From: Cytobacillus sp. FSL H8-0458
GTDB lineage: Bacteria; Bacillota; Bacilli; Bacillales; Cytobacillaceae
Reading direction: 5' to 3'
Length of the DNA: 64,000 nt
Assembly: GCF_038002165.1 (NCBI RefSeq)
Contig: NZ_JBBOBR010000002.1
Span: forward strand, 434,001 to 498,000
The notes beneath the pieces were generated by a model that did no database searches, was not told the origin of the DNA, and saw only the letters and a program-made list of their open reading frames with translations. Below, one piece after another: positions 35,669 to 43,445 of the stretch (position 1 is the first letter of the stretch; every line of letters begins with the position of its first letter). The position numbers and the translations under genes are program-made.

Positions 35669-35675
35669 CTTCAAT

Positions 35676-36674
35676 TTAACAACCGCACGACTTCCTAATG
35701 ATCAAAGAGGGAGGAAGTTCGATATGCTTTATATAATCCGGATTGTTAATTTTGCTTAATAGGACATCAAATGACGTTCTGCCAATTGTATTTGGCGGTA
35801 AAACAATATTAGTTACAGGCGGATCGATAATAGTAGCCGAAGCAAAATCCCCAAATCCAATCAATGCAATGTCCTCTGGAATTTTCAAGGAAAGTTCTTT
35901 GATTTTAGAAATTGCCCCGATTGTCATAAGGTCATTCTGAACAAATAAAGCTGATATATCACTCTCTCTGTCCAATAAATACTTAACAGCGCTTGCTCCC
36001 CCATTTACTGTTGCATATCCTACTTCTAAATAACTTTCGTTAAATGGTAAACTATATTGTTTTAATGCATCTTTATATCCTTTTATTCGATCTAAAGTTG
36101 TTGATACATTTGGTACAGCATATATAATACCTATTTTCTTATGACCATGTTTTAGCAGATGCATTGTAGCATCAAACCCTGTTTGATAATTGTCTCCTGT
36201 TACTCTTGAAACATCATTGATTTTTGGATCATAACGATTAACCAGTACAATTGGGAAGTTATCCTTCGTAAACCTATCCAGGTACCCAATATCACTAGAT
36301 GTAGGAGATAGAATTATTCCATCAACCATCTTCGAATGCAGGAGATTAATTGTTTGTTCTTCATAATCCTTATCTTCATTTGTATTAATTAGTAATAAAT
36401 TGTACCCCATCTCTCTCGCTCGTTCTTCAATCCCATAGACCATCTCGGTTACAAAAGAATCTGGAAAGCTGGAGACGATTAACCCAGCCGTCATTGTTGT
36501 TTGCTGTCTAAGGTTCTTAGCTGTTGAATTAGGAATGTAATTATATTTTCGGATTAACTCCATAATTTTGTTATGTTTCTCATCAGAAATTTTCTTTGTA
36601 CCGTTTATCACATGTGAAACAGTAGCTATAGAAACATTTGCTTCTCTAGCAATGTCTTTCATGGTTATTTTCAT
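35676..36674 (-). CDS. LacI family transcriptional regulator
   Basis: 332 residues. N-terminal LacI helix-turn-helix (TMKDIAREANVSIATVSHV) and hinge, then a periplasmic-binding-protein-like effector domain (GLIVSSFPDSF, VDGIILSPTSSD, DISALFVQNDL, DIALIGFGDF). The ATG at 36674 has GGGGGAG. It ends in SCGC, which is unusual but not decisive. The gene is followed by the split transketolase genes on the same strand and faces the permease operon. The shared operator sites (36691, 38672, 38887) suggest it represses all three transcripts, with a sugar acid or its phosphate as inducer. Confidence 0.9.
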   Translation of the reverse strand: MKITMKDIAREANVSIATVSHVINGTKKISDEKHNKIMELIRKYNYIPNSTAKNLRQQTTMTAGLIVSSFPDSFVTEMVYGIEERAREMGYNLLLINTNEDKDYEEQTINLLHSKMVDGIILSPTSSDIGYLDRFTKDNFPIVLVNRYDPKINDVSRVTGDNYQTGFDATMHLLKHGHKKIGIIYAVPNVSTTLDRIKGYKDALKQYSLPFNESYLEVGYATVNGGASAVKYLLDRESDISALFVQNDLMTIGAISKIKELSLKIPEDIALIGFGDFASATIIDPPVTNIVLPPNTIGRTSFDVLLSKINNPDYIKHIELPPSLIIRKSCGC

Positions 36675-36690
36675 TAATTCTCCCCCATAA

Positions 36691-36704
36691 GTTAAACCTT
36701 TTAC
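36691..36704. promoter_or_regulatory. LacI-type operator, site 1 (autoregulation)
   Basis: GTTAAACCTTTTAC, about 10-25 bases downstream of the transcription start expected from the promoter at 36722-36750. Same pattern as sites 2 and 3. Confidence 0.5.
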
Positions 36705-36721
36705 TTGGCTCCTCTTATGGT

Positions 36722-36750
36722 ATTGTATCTGTTTGGATTTTATTAAGCAA
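36722..36750 (-). promoter_or_regulatory. Sigma-A promoter for the LacI gene
   Basis: Minus strand -35 TTGCTT (36745-36750), 17-base spacer, -10 TACAAT (36722-36727). Confidence 0.6.
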
Positions 36751-36854
36751 TCTCGATATTTCTGGAATAACTCTTTGTTCCTAACATTGATGGGATACCT
36801 TACTCGTACACCTGTATACTCTCTTTGAGGTGCCGCATTTCTTTAATTAGATTA

Positions 36855-37811
36855 TTATTTGGTATTAAGCAGGTGCTTAGCGGTTTTTATAATATTTTCT
36901 TTTGTAATTCCATTTAGTTCCAATAGTTTTTCATAAGGTGCAGATTGCCCGAACTGGTCTTGAACTCCAATTCTCCTTACCTTACCTCTGCCTTCTTCAG
37001 CTGCTATCTCGCACACTGCACTTCCAAGACCGTTTATAATATTATGATCTTCGATAGTTATTAAGCTCCCCAAGTCTAAACATTCAAGAACAGCCTCTCG
37101 ATCTATAGGCTTAATAGTATGCATATCTACCAGTTTTACAGATATCCCCTCTTTCTCAAGTTCCTTGGCAGCCTCTAATGCCAAGTGTACAGTATCACCA
37201 TTCGCTATTATTGCAATATCATTTCCATCTTTTAATTCTTTTGCCTTACCGATTGTAAATTCTTCATTCTCATCATATAAGACTGGTACCGTATCTCTTG
37301 TAAAACGAAGATATACAGGCCCATAAATAAGGGCAGCTTGTTCAACTAATTTTCTAGTAGAATAGTAATCAGCACCCATGATAACTGTCATATTGGGAAA
37401 ACTCCTTAACACTCCCATATCTTCAATTGCTTGGTGACTTCCGCCATCATTAGCTGGAGTCAGCCCGCCATGGGAGCATGCAATCTTAACATTCAAATTA
37501 GGATAACAAACCTCTTGCCTTATTTGTTCAGCCATTCGTAAGGACCCGAACACAGCATAAGTACTGATAAACGGAATTTTCCCAGTTGTTGCAAGCCCCG
37601 CGGCTAAACCTGCAGCGTTTTGCTCAGCAATGCCAACATTAATATGCTGCTCAGGCAATTCCTTTAAAAATTTACTCGTTTTGCAGGACTTTGCAATATC
37701 GATATCAACAACATAAATATCTTTGTTTTCTTTACCTAATTTTAAAATTTCATCACCAAAGGCTTCTCTAGTAGCTTTTTTTAAAGTTAAAGTTTTTTCT
37801 AATAGACTCAT
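36855..37811 (-). CDS. Transketolase, C-terminal subunit (split enzyme)
   Basis: 318 residues covering the pyrimidine-binding and C-terminal domains of a thiamine-diphosphate transketolase: GIAEQNAAGLAAGL carries the catalytic Glu, followed by 'SHGGLTPANDGGSHQAIED' and a C-terminal domain. With the preceding gene it makes one heteromeric enzyme, transferring two-carbon units between sugar phosphates. The start ATG overlaps the stop of the N-terminal subunit by one base (TAATG). Confidence 0.9.
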   Translation of the reverse strand: MSLLEKTLTLKKATREAFGDEILKLGKENKDIYVVDIDIAKSCKTSKFLKELPEQHINVGIAEQNAAGLAAGLATTGKIPFISTYAVFGSLRMAEQIRQEVCYPNLNVKIACSHGGLTPANDGGSHQAIEDMGVLRSFPNMTVIMGADYYSTRKLVEQAALIYGPVYLRFTRDTVPVLYDENEEFTIGKAKELKDGNDIAIIANGDTVHLALEAAKELEKEGISVKLVDMHTIKPIDREAVLECLDLGSLITIEDHNIINGLGSAVCEIAAEEGRGKVRRIGVQDQFGQSAPYEKLLELNGITKENIIKTAKHLLNTK

Positions 37812-38644
37812 TATTTTAAACCTCCTGTGATTTCTTCTATTGCTTGCTTATATTCTTCATCATTAGGAGCAACCCCGTGCCACTCGGCAACATCCTCCAT
37901 ATAGGAAACTCCTTTGCCTTTAACAGTGTCGAGTACAATACATTTCGGCTTTCCATTCTTCTGCGACTTCATTTCATCAAGCGCATCAACAATCTTTTCA
38001 ATTGAGTGTCCATCAATCCGTTTTGTTTCAAACCCAAATGCTTCAAATTTTTTCTCAAGATCTTGCAAAGGCATAACTTCTTCACAAAATCCATCTATTT
38101 GAAGTCTGTTATTATCTACAAAAACAAACAGATTATCTAATTGATACTTAGCGGCTGTTTGAGCTGCTTCCCAAATCTGCCCCTCTTGACACTCGCCGTC
38201 ACCAACTAAAGAAAAAACGCGGTAGTCTTTTTTATCTCTTTTCCCGGCTATAGCCATACCCACTCCACAAGAAAGACCCTGACCCAATGAACCTGTAGAG
38301 ATATCAATGCCAGGACACTTCTTCATATCCGGATGGCCTTGAAAAGGAGAACCATATTCTCTTAAGGTGTAGATCGTTTCATATGGTACATATCCTCGTA
38401 AGGCCAGTGCTGAATATTGAATCGGACAAACATGTCCTTTTGAAAGAACAAATCGATCACGTTCTTCCCATGTTGGATTAGTAGGATCCACATTCATCTC
38501 TTTAAAGTATAGAACTGCTATAAGGTCAGCAGCAGAAAGCGAGCCGCCCGGATGGCCAGACTGCGCCTTATGAATCATAGTAATAGCCGTCTTCCTTAGC
38601 TCAATCGCTTTTTCCTTCAATTCTTCAATACTTATTTCTTTCAT
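37811..38644 (-). CDS. Transketolase, N-terminal subunit (split enzyme)
   Basis: 277 residues with the thiamine-diphosphate-binding domain: KAQSGHPGGSLSAADL, FVLSKGHVCPIQYSAL and VGDGECQEGQIWEAAQTA (GDG motif). ATG 38644 follows GAGGTG; the GTG three codons upstream is inside that site. Split transketolases of this type are often dedicated to one pathway, for example apulose phosphate cleavage in the known apiose pathway, rather than to central metabolism. Here the neighbours suggest a sugar-acid pathway. Confidence 0.9.
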   Translation of the reverse strand: MKEISIEELKEKAIELRKTAITMIHKAQSGHPGGSLSAADLIAVLYFKEMNVDPTNPTWEERDRFVLSKGHVCPIQYSALALRGYVPYETIYTLREYGSPFQGHPDMKKCPGIDISTGSLGQGLSCGVGMAIAGKRDKKDYRVFSLVGDGECQEGQIWEAAQTAAKYQLDNLFVFVDNNRLQIDGFCEEVMPLQDLEKKFEAFGFETKRIDGHSIEKIVDALDEMKSQKNGKPKCIVLDTVKGKGVSYMEDVAEWHGVAPNDEEYKQAIEEITGGLK

Positions 38645-38671
38645 CTCTGTCACCTCATTGTATTTTATTAA

Positions 38672-38685
38672 GTTAATCGTTTTAC
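38672..38685. promoter_or_regulatory. LacI-type operator, site 2
   Basis: GTTAATCGTTTTAC, just downstream of the transketolase promoter; near-palindromic around CG. Confidence 0.5.
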
Positions 38686-38698
38686 CTATTTGAAAAAA

Positions 38699-38727
38699 TG
38701 TTAATATGACAACAACGTGAATGTCAA
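38699..38727 (-). promoter_or_regulatory. Promoter for the transketolase genes
   Basis: Minus strand -35 TTGACA (38722-38727), 17-base spacer, weak -10 TTAACA (38699-38704). Confidence 0.45.
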
Positions 38728-38843
38728 CTATTAGTTTTTATTTCTCCATATTAAAAAGGAATTGAAAAGCTGATAAATCAATGTTTATTACAATGTTTAT
38801 ATAACTCATTATTCTGACTAGAAAAAATATTTAAAATAAAATA

Positions 38844-38872
38844 TTGACATTTAAGCGCTTACAACATAAAAT
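38844..38872 (+). promoter_or_regulatory. Sigma-A promoter for the permease operon with a CRE-like spacer
   Basis: -35 TTGACA (38844-38849), 17-base spacer, -10 TAAAAT (38867-38872). The spacer TTTAAGCGCTTACA (38850-38863) matches the CcpA catabolite-response consensus at 13 of 14 positions, so glucose repression is likely. Confidence 0.7.
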
Positions 38873-38886
38873 TACCCTTAATTAAG

Positions 38887-38900
38887 GTAAATCGTTTAAC
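38887..38900. promoter_or_regulatory. LacI-type operator, site 3
   Basis: GTAAATCGTTTAAC, the reverse-orientation match to site 2, just after the expected start of the permease transcript. Confidence 0.5.
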
Positions 38901-39009
38901 TGATATTTTTACCTTATCAATGTTTGAATTTAGGCATTTTACTAGTTATAGATACAGACTAAAATCCTAAAGACCAAAAAACATTAAAAACAAGGGGGTT
39001 ATATCAATT

Positions 39010-40380
39010 ATGGTAACAGGAAGCTTACTACTCATTATTTTCATTCTTTCTCTTCTTGCTCTTTTCTTACTAATCCTTGGGTTTAAATGGGATGCTTATC
39101 TTGCTCTCTTAGTAGTGGCAGTAGGAACAGGGATAGCTGTCGGTATTCCACTTGCAGAGGTTCCTCAAATTATTACAACAGGATTCGGCAACACCTTAGC
39201 AGGGGTCGGTATATTAATTGGACTAGGTATCATGCTAGGTCAATTAATGGAAGTATCAGGAGCTATTCATAAAATTGCTCATACATTATTAAGAATAGCC
39301 GGTCCAAAAAACTCTTCATTAGCGGTCGCTACTACCGGCCTTATAGTAGGAATTCCTTTATTTTTTGATGCTGCTTTTGTCATTTTAAATGGGCTAATAA
39401 AAAACCTATCTGTTAAAGCAAAAGTTTCTTATACAACACTTGTACTGGCCCTGGCAGTTGGTTTAATTACGGCCTACTGCTTAATCATCCCAACTCCAGC
39501 ACCATTGGCTGTTGCCGACAGTATTGGCGTGGATTTAGGATATTTCTTTATATATGGATTAATTGTTGGGATTACAGGGGTGTTTTTTGGCGGGTACATC
39601 TACGGTCTTTGGCTTAATCGAAAAGGGGATGCAAACCGGGTAATTGAAGAGACACTTAGCAGATTGGCTGCTGCCCAAGAATTGGATTCACACGAAGAGC
39701 ATTTCACAAAGGAAGTTTCAGCATTTATTTCTTTTGGTGTGCTAGCTCTCCCAATTTTGTTAATCGTTTTAAATACAATCTTTAGCCTAGTTTCACCAGG
39801 CACAGCCATTACTTCTTTCTTCAGTTTCGCGGGTGAAAAGAATATGGCTTTGTTAATCAGTGTTATTTTTGCAGCTATAGTATTAAAGCCATATTTGAAG
39901 GTTCCCGCTCAAGAAGCATATTTTGAGGCCTTTAAATCGTCCGGTCTCATTATGTTAATTACAGGAGCCGGCGGAGCCTTTGGCGGTGTGATAAAGGGTT
40001 CTGGTATTGGTGATTACTTGGTAGATCTAATGCAAGGATGGGATATGCCAATATTTATACTTGCATTTATATTTGCCCAAATCTTACGTGTAGCTTTAGG
40101 TTCTTCTACAGTTTCACTTATCACAACTTCCTCCATACTGGGTCCTATGATCTTAGATTTGGGAGTTTCTCCTATTTTACTGGCACTTGCCATTTGTGCA
40201 GGAGGTATAGGTTTATCTATGCCAAATGATTCTGGCTTCTGGGTTGTTAGCCGATTTAGCGGAATGACAGTCACTCAAACCCTCAAAACCTGGTCAATCG
40301 GAGGATTTATCGCCGGTGTTAGCGCGTTGGTAATGGTATACATATTAAGTTTGGGTTCTGGGTTCTTACCTGGCCTATAA
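39010..40380 (+). CDS. GntP-family sugar-acid:proton symporter
   Basis: 456 residues, about 12-14 membrane segments, of the GntP/GntT group that imports gluconate and related hydroxy acids. Typical segments: GFGNTLAGVGILIGLGIMLG, FDAAFVILNGLI, LIIPTPAPLAVAD and 'GIGLSMPNDSGFWVVSRFSG'. AAGGGGG precedes the ATG. It is the first gene of the rightward operon with the dehydrogenase and kinase. The partners suggest a four-carbon or other short sugar acid. Confidence 0.9.
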   Translation: MVTGSLLLIIFILSLLALFLLILGFKWDAYLALLVVAVGTGIAVGIPLAEVPQIITTGFGNTLAGVGILIGLGIMLGQLMEVSGAIHKIAHTLLRIAGPKNSSLAVATTGLIVGIPLFFDAAFVILNGLIKNLSVKAKVSYTTLVLALAVGLITAYCLIIPTPAPLAVADSIGVDLGYFFIYGLIVGITGVFFGGYIYGLWLNRKGDANRVIEETLSRLAAAQELDSHEEHFTKEVSAFISFGVLALPILLIVLNTIFSLVSPGTAITSFFSFAGEKNMALLISVIFAAIVLKPYLKVPAQEAYFEAFKSSGLIMLITGAGGAFGGVIKGSGIGDYLVDLMQGWDMPIFILAFIFAQILRVALGSSTVSLITTSSILGPMILDLGVSPILLALAICAGGIGLSMPNDSGFWVVSRFSGMTVTQTLKTWSIGGFIAGVSALVMVYILSLGSGFLPGL

Positions 40381-40512
40381 TACCTATTCAGCAACCGCTA
40401 TTTACAGCAAAACAAATTTATTAATTTCTTGAGAAGCGCTAATTTATATGACTACGAATAGTTGCTTTAGCATATTCTGTGTTTTTAACAAGAGAAAGGC
40501 GTGAATATAATC

Positions 40513-41424
40513 ATGAATATTGGTTTTATTGGACTTGGAATTATGGGGAAGCCTATGGCTATTAATCTAATGAAAGATAATTATAAATTGAGTGTGTATG
40601 ATATTAATACTGTTGCAGTTGAAGAGCTGGAAAGCAAAGGAGCTTTTGGTGCATCTTCTCCTAAAGAGGTTGCCGAAAGAAGTAATATCGTCATCACAAT
40701 GCTCCCTAATTCTCATCATGTTGAAAGTGTCGTCTTTGGGGAAAATAGTGTAATAGAAGGTGCAAAAGAAGATACGATTATCGTGGATATGAGCTCCATT
40801 ACACCTGCAGCCTCAAAAAATATTGCTAATAAACTAGCCGGATCGGGAATTCACTTTATTGATGCTCCTGTTAGTGGCGGTGAATTAAGGGCAATTGATG
40901 GAACTCTTTCTATAATGGCAGGTGGTAAAGAAGAAATATTTGATCAGGTTAAACCAATTTTAAGCTGTATGGGTCAAGATATTGTCCTTGTTGGGGACAA
41001 TGGATGTGGTGTTACAGCCAAATTAGCAAATCAAGTTATGGTTAATGTAAATATAGCCACAATGGCTGAAGCTTTAATGTTAGCTGCCAAAGCCGGTATT
41101 GATATCGAAAAAATGTATCAAGCCATCCGAGGCGGTTTTGCCGGCAGTGCAGTATTAGATGCTAAACTGCCTACTATCTTGAACAGAGATTTTACAGGCG
41201 GAGGAAGAGTCGACATTAACTTAAAGGATTTAACTAATGTCGTCAATACAGCCCATGAACTTGGGTCACCTATCCCCCTAACCAGTCAAGTACTCGAAAT
41301 GTTCCATTCATTAAAGGTAGATGGCAAAGAAAAAATTGATCATAGCGGATTGGTTCAATACTACGAGAAACTTGCTAATTTTGAAGTAAAAAGGAAAAAA
41401 GAACATGAACCAAATATCTTATAA
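40513..41424 (+). CDS. 3-hydroxyisobutyrate/tartronate-semialdehyde-type dehydrogenase (L-threonate dehydrogenase-like)
   Basis: 303 residues of the beta-hydroxyacid dehydrogenase family. N-terminal NAD(P) site GFIGLGIMGKPMAINL, substrate motif DAPVSGGELRAIDGTL, and catalytic Lys in GVTAKLANQVMVN. Such enzymes paired with DUF1537 kinases oxidise threonate or erythronate at C2. Start ATG 40513 has AAAGGCGTGA 8 bases upstream; a GTG at 40501 falls inside that site. It overlaps the kinase gene by 20 bp. Confidence 0.8.
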   Translation: MNIGFIGLGIMGKPMAINLMKDNYKLSVYDINTVAVEELESKGAFGASSPKEVAERSNIVITMLPNSHHVESVVFGENSVIEGAKEDTIIVDMSSITPAASKNIANKLAGSGIHFIDAPVSGGELRAIDGTLSIMAGGKEEIFDQVKPILSCMGQDIVLVGDNGCGVTAKLANQVMVNVNIATMAEALMLAAKAGIDIEKMYQAIRGGFAGSAVLDAKLPTILNRDFTGGGRVDINLKDLTNVVNTAHELGSPIPLTSQVLEMFHSLKVDGKEKIDHSGLVQYYEKLANFEVKRKKEHEPNIL

Positions 41425-42835
41425 AGATGTTATCGATAAATACCCCGCATTAAATCAAAATAAGTTAACAGATTTATGGTCATCTGCCCGTTCAGATTTT
41501 AATGTTAAAATAATCGTTTTGGACGATGATCCAACCGGAATTCAAACAGTACACAGTATACCCGTATACACGGATTGGGAAGAAGAAACAGTCGAAATGG
41601 CATTTAAGGATGAATCTCAACTCGTTTTTATATTAACCAATTCGAGATCTTTTACTGAAGCGAAGGCAGAACAAGTTTATCGCCTTATTGCAAAAAGAAT
41701 ATCATATGCCTCTGAGAAATATAATATCCCTTATTTATTAATCAGCCGCAGTGATTCAACACTTAGAGGCCACTATCCATTAGAAACTGATGTGCTGCGT
41801 CAAACGATTGAAGAGATAGAAGGCAACCACGTGGATGGCGAGGTAATCATCCCCTTCTTTGAAGAAGGAGGAAGACTCACCGTTCATAATACGCATTTTG
41901 TACAGCAAGCCAATTCACTCGTTCCAGCTGGTGAAACAGAGTTCGCAAAAGATCGCAGTTTTGGTTTTAAATCCAGCCATTTAGGCGAATGGATCGAGGA
42001 AAAAACAAAAGGATTATATAAAGCAGAAGATGTCTTATATATATCTCTTAAATCTATTCGCAAGTTAGAAATAGATCAAATTACGGAGCAGCTTATGACA
42101 GTCTCCCAATTCAGAAAAATTGTGGTTAACGCGCTCAATGAGGATGATATTACAGTTTTTACAATTGCATTAATTAAGTCCATTCAAAGAGGCCAGCGTT
42201 TTTTGTTCCGGACAGCAGCAACTTTTACAAAAGTGATCGGTGACATATCTTCTCGTCCTTTACTAAGCAAAGAGGAGCTAATTAAGGATTCAATTAATCA
42301 TAATGGCGGATTAGTTGTTATAGGATCCCATGTAAAAAAAACCTCAGATCAATTGAATATACTAAAATCAGTATCACATCTATATTTTATAGAATTTGAC
42401 TGCCATCTCGTATTTAATAAAAAACTTTTTAAAAAAGAGATAGACCGAGTACGTATCCTGGCAGAAGAAAAAGTCTCACAAGGAATAACAACAGTCATTT
42501 ATACAAAAAGAGAGCGGATTGATTTAGGAAATAACATGCAAGAAGAAGAACTACAGCTATCGGTAGAAATCTCCAATGCTGTAACTCGTCTTGTTAATAA
42601 TTTTACAGTTAAACCCAAGTTCCTTATTGCAAAAGGCGGAATTACATCTAGTGATATAGGAACAAAGGGATTAGGCGTGAAACGCGCAACAGTTGCAGGC
42701 CAAATTGCACCCGGAGTACCTGTTTGGAAAACAGGGTCTGAAAGTAAATTCCCTTTTATTCCTTATATTATCTTCCCTGGGAATGTAGGGACAGAGAATA
42801 CATTAAAAGATGTTGTATTAAATCTAGACGCATGA
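41405..42835 (+). CDS. Four-carbon acid sugar kinase family (DUF1537; DtnK/OtnK-like)
   Basis: 476 residues, within the usual range for the family. Diagnostic N-terminal motif LDDDPTGIQTVHSIPV and 'LISRSDSTLRGHYPLE', C-terminal ATP part 'IAKGGITSSDIGTKGLGV' and FPGNVG. Members phosphorylate 3-oxo- or 2-oxo-tetronates or threonate/erythronate. Here the usual following enzymes (OtnC aldolase, OtnI isomerase or a PdxA2 decarboxylase) are absent, and a split transketolase sits on the other side of the promoter region. Confidence 0.85.
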   Translation: MNQISYKDVIDKYPALNQNKLTDLWSSARSDFNVKIIVLDDDPTGIQTVHSIPVYTDWEEETVEMAFKDESQLVFILTNSRSFTEAKAEQVYRLIAKRISYASEKYNIPYLLISRSDSTLRGHYPLETDVLRQTIEEIEGNHVDGEVIIPFFEEGGRLTVHNTHFVQQANSLVPAGETEFAKDRSFGFKSSHLGEWIEEKTKGLYKAEDVLYISLKSIRKLEIDQITEQLMTVSQFRKIVVNALNEDDITVFTIALIKSIQRGQRFLFRTAATFTKVIGDISSRPLLSKEELIKDSINHNGGLVVIGSHVKKTSDQLNILKSVSHLYFIEFDCHLVFNKKLFKKEIDRVRILAEEKVSQGITTVIYTKRERIDLGNNMQEEELQLSVEISNAVTRLVNNFTVKPKFLIAKGGITSSDIGTKGLGVKRATVAGQIAPGVPVWKTGSESKFPFIPYIIFPGNVGTENTLKDVVLNLDA

Positions 42836-42869
42836 GCGGTACACAATATCATCAAAGTTTATAAATAAT

Positions 42870-42909
42870 TACAAATAGAACCTATCCATCAGGCTAGGTT
42901 CTATTTGTA
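42870..42909 (+). terminator. Terminator of the permease-dehydrogenase-kinase operon
   Basis: 14-bp perfect stem ACAAATAGAACCTA/TAGGTTCTATTTGT with a 10-base loop, about 35 bases after the stop codon. Confidence 0.85.
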
Positions 42910-43445
42910 TATTTCTAATTAATGAATCAAATATGGAAATGGAAGTCCGTAAAAATTCACATCGCTCTAGACTATTCTGAGTAATCTTTCAAAGCATTTA
43001 TTAGTGAAAATATAGGTTTAGATTAATTGCTTAATAAAAGAATTCTTGCTATGAAGTGTAACTAATAAACCAATAGAAACTAACTGCATTAAATTGTTAG
43101 TCCTGTTAGCCCATTCATATAACAACAGGGTTAAGTTCTCTTTGTGAAATACATACTGCTTCTAAAAACTTAAACCACTCTCACCCTTCATCATTCGTCA
43201 GTATCCTACTTAAAAACTAGCTCAGAAACAAAAGGCAAGCTATAATGTTTTACCGTATGCGGGCTCTGCCCCCGAACCTCTAAAGGATTTTCGATCTAAG
43301 TGATTTCAACAGTCCCATTGCACCTTTGTATTACGCATACAAAAATTGTATACATCTACATTCCGTTTGAAAGCGCTTGCGAACGGGCTGATATGGAAGT
43401 ACAGTGAAGGTAAATGTTCAACATCTGCGTCAAGGGGGTTAAGTG
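42910..43445. other. 540-bp gap upstream of the PTS operon
   Basis: No gene. It has a GGGGTCAGGC-type repeat piece (43245-43280: TACCGTATGCGGGCTCTGCCCCCG) and the CRE-like site at 43364-43385 near the PTS gene. Confidence 0.6.
43364..43385. promoter_or_regulatory. CRE-like palindrome upstream of malX
   Basis: CGTTTGAAAGCGCTTGCGAACG, largely palindromic (18 of 22), with a CcpA-type core TGAAAGCGCTTGCG. It lies 60 bases before the start codon and would make the operon subject to catabolite repression. Confidence 0.6.

Larger units (their letters stand above)
35137..35675. other. 540-bp intergenic region with two repeats and a terminator
   Basis: No gene seen. It contains the GGGGTCAGGC-type elements at 35520 and 35629 and the terminator of the LacI gene. 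The rest is AT-rich. Confidence 0.6.
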
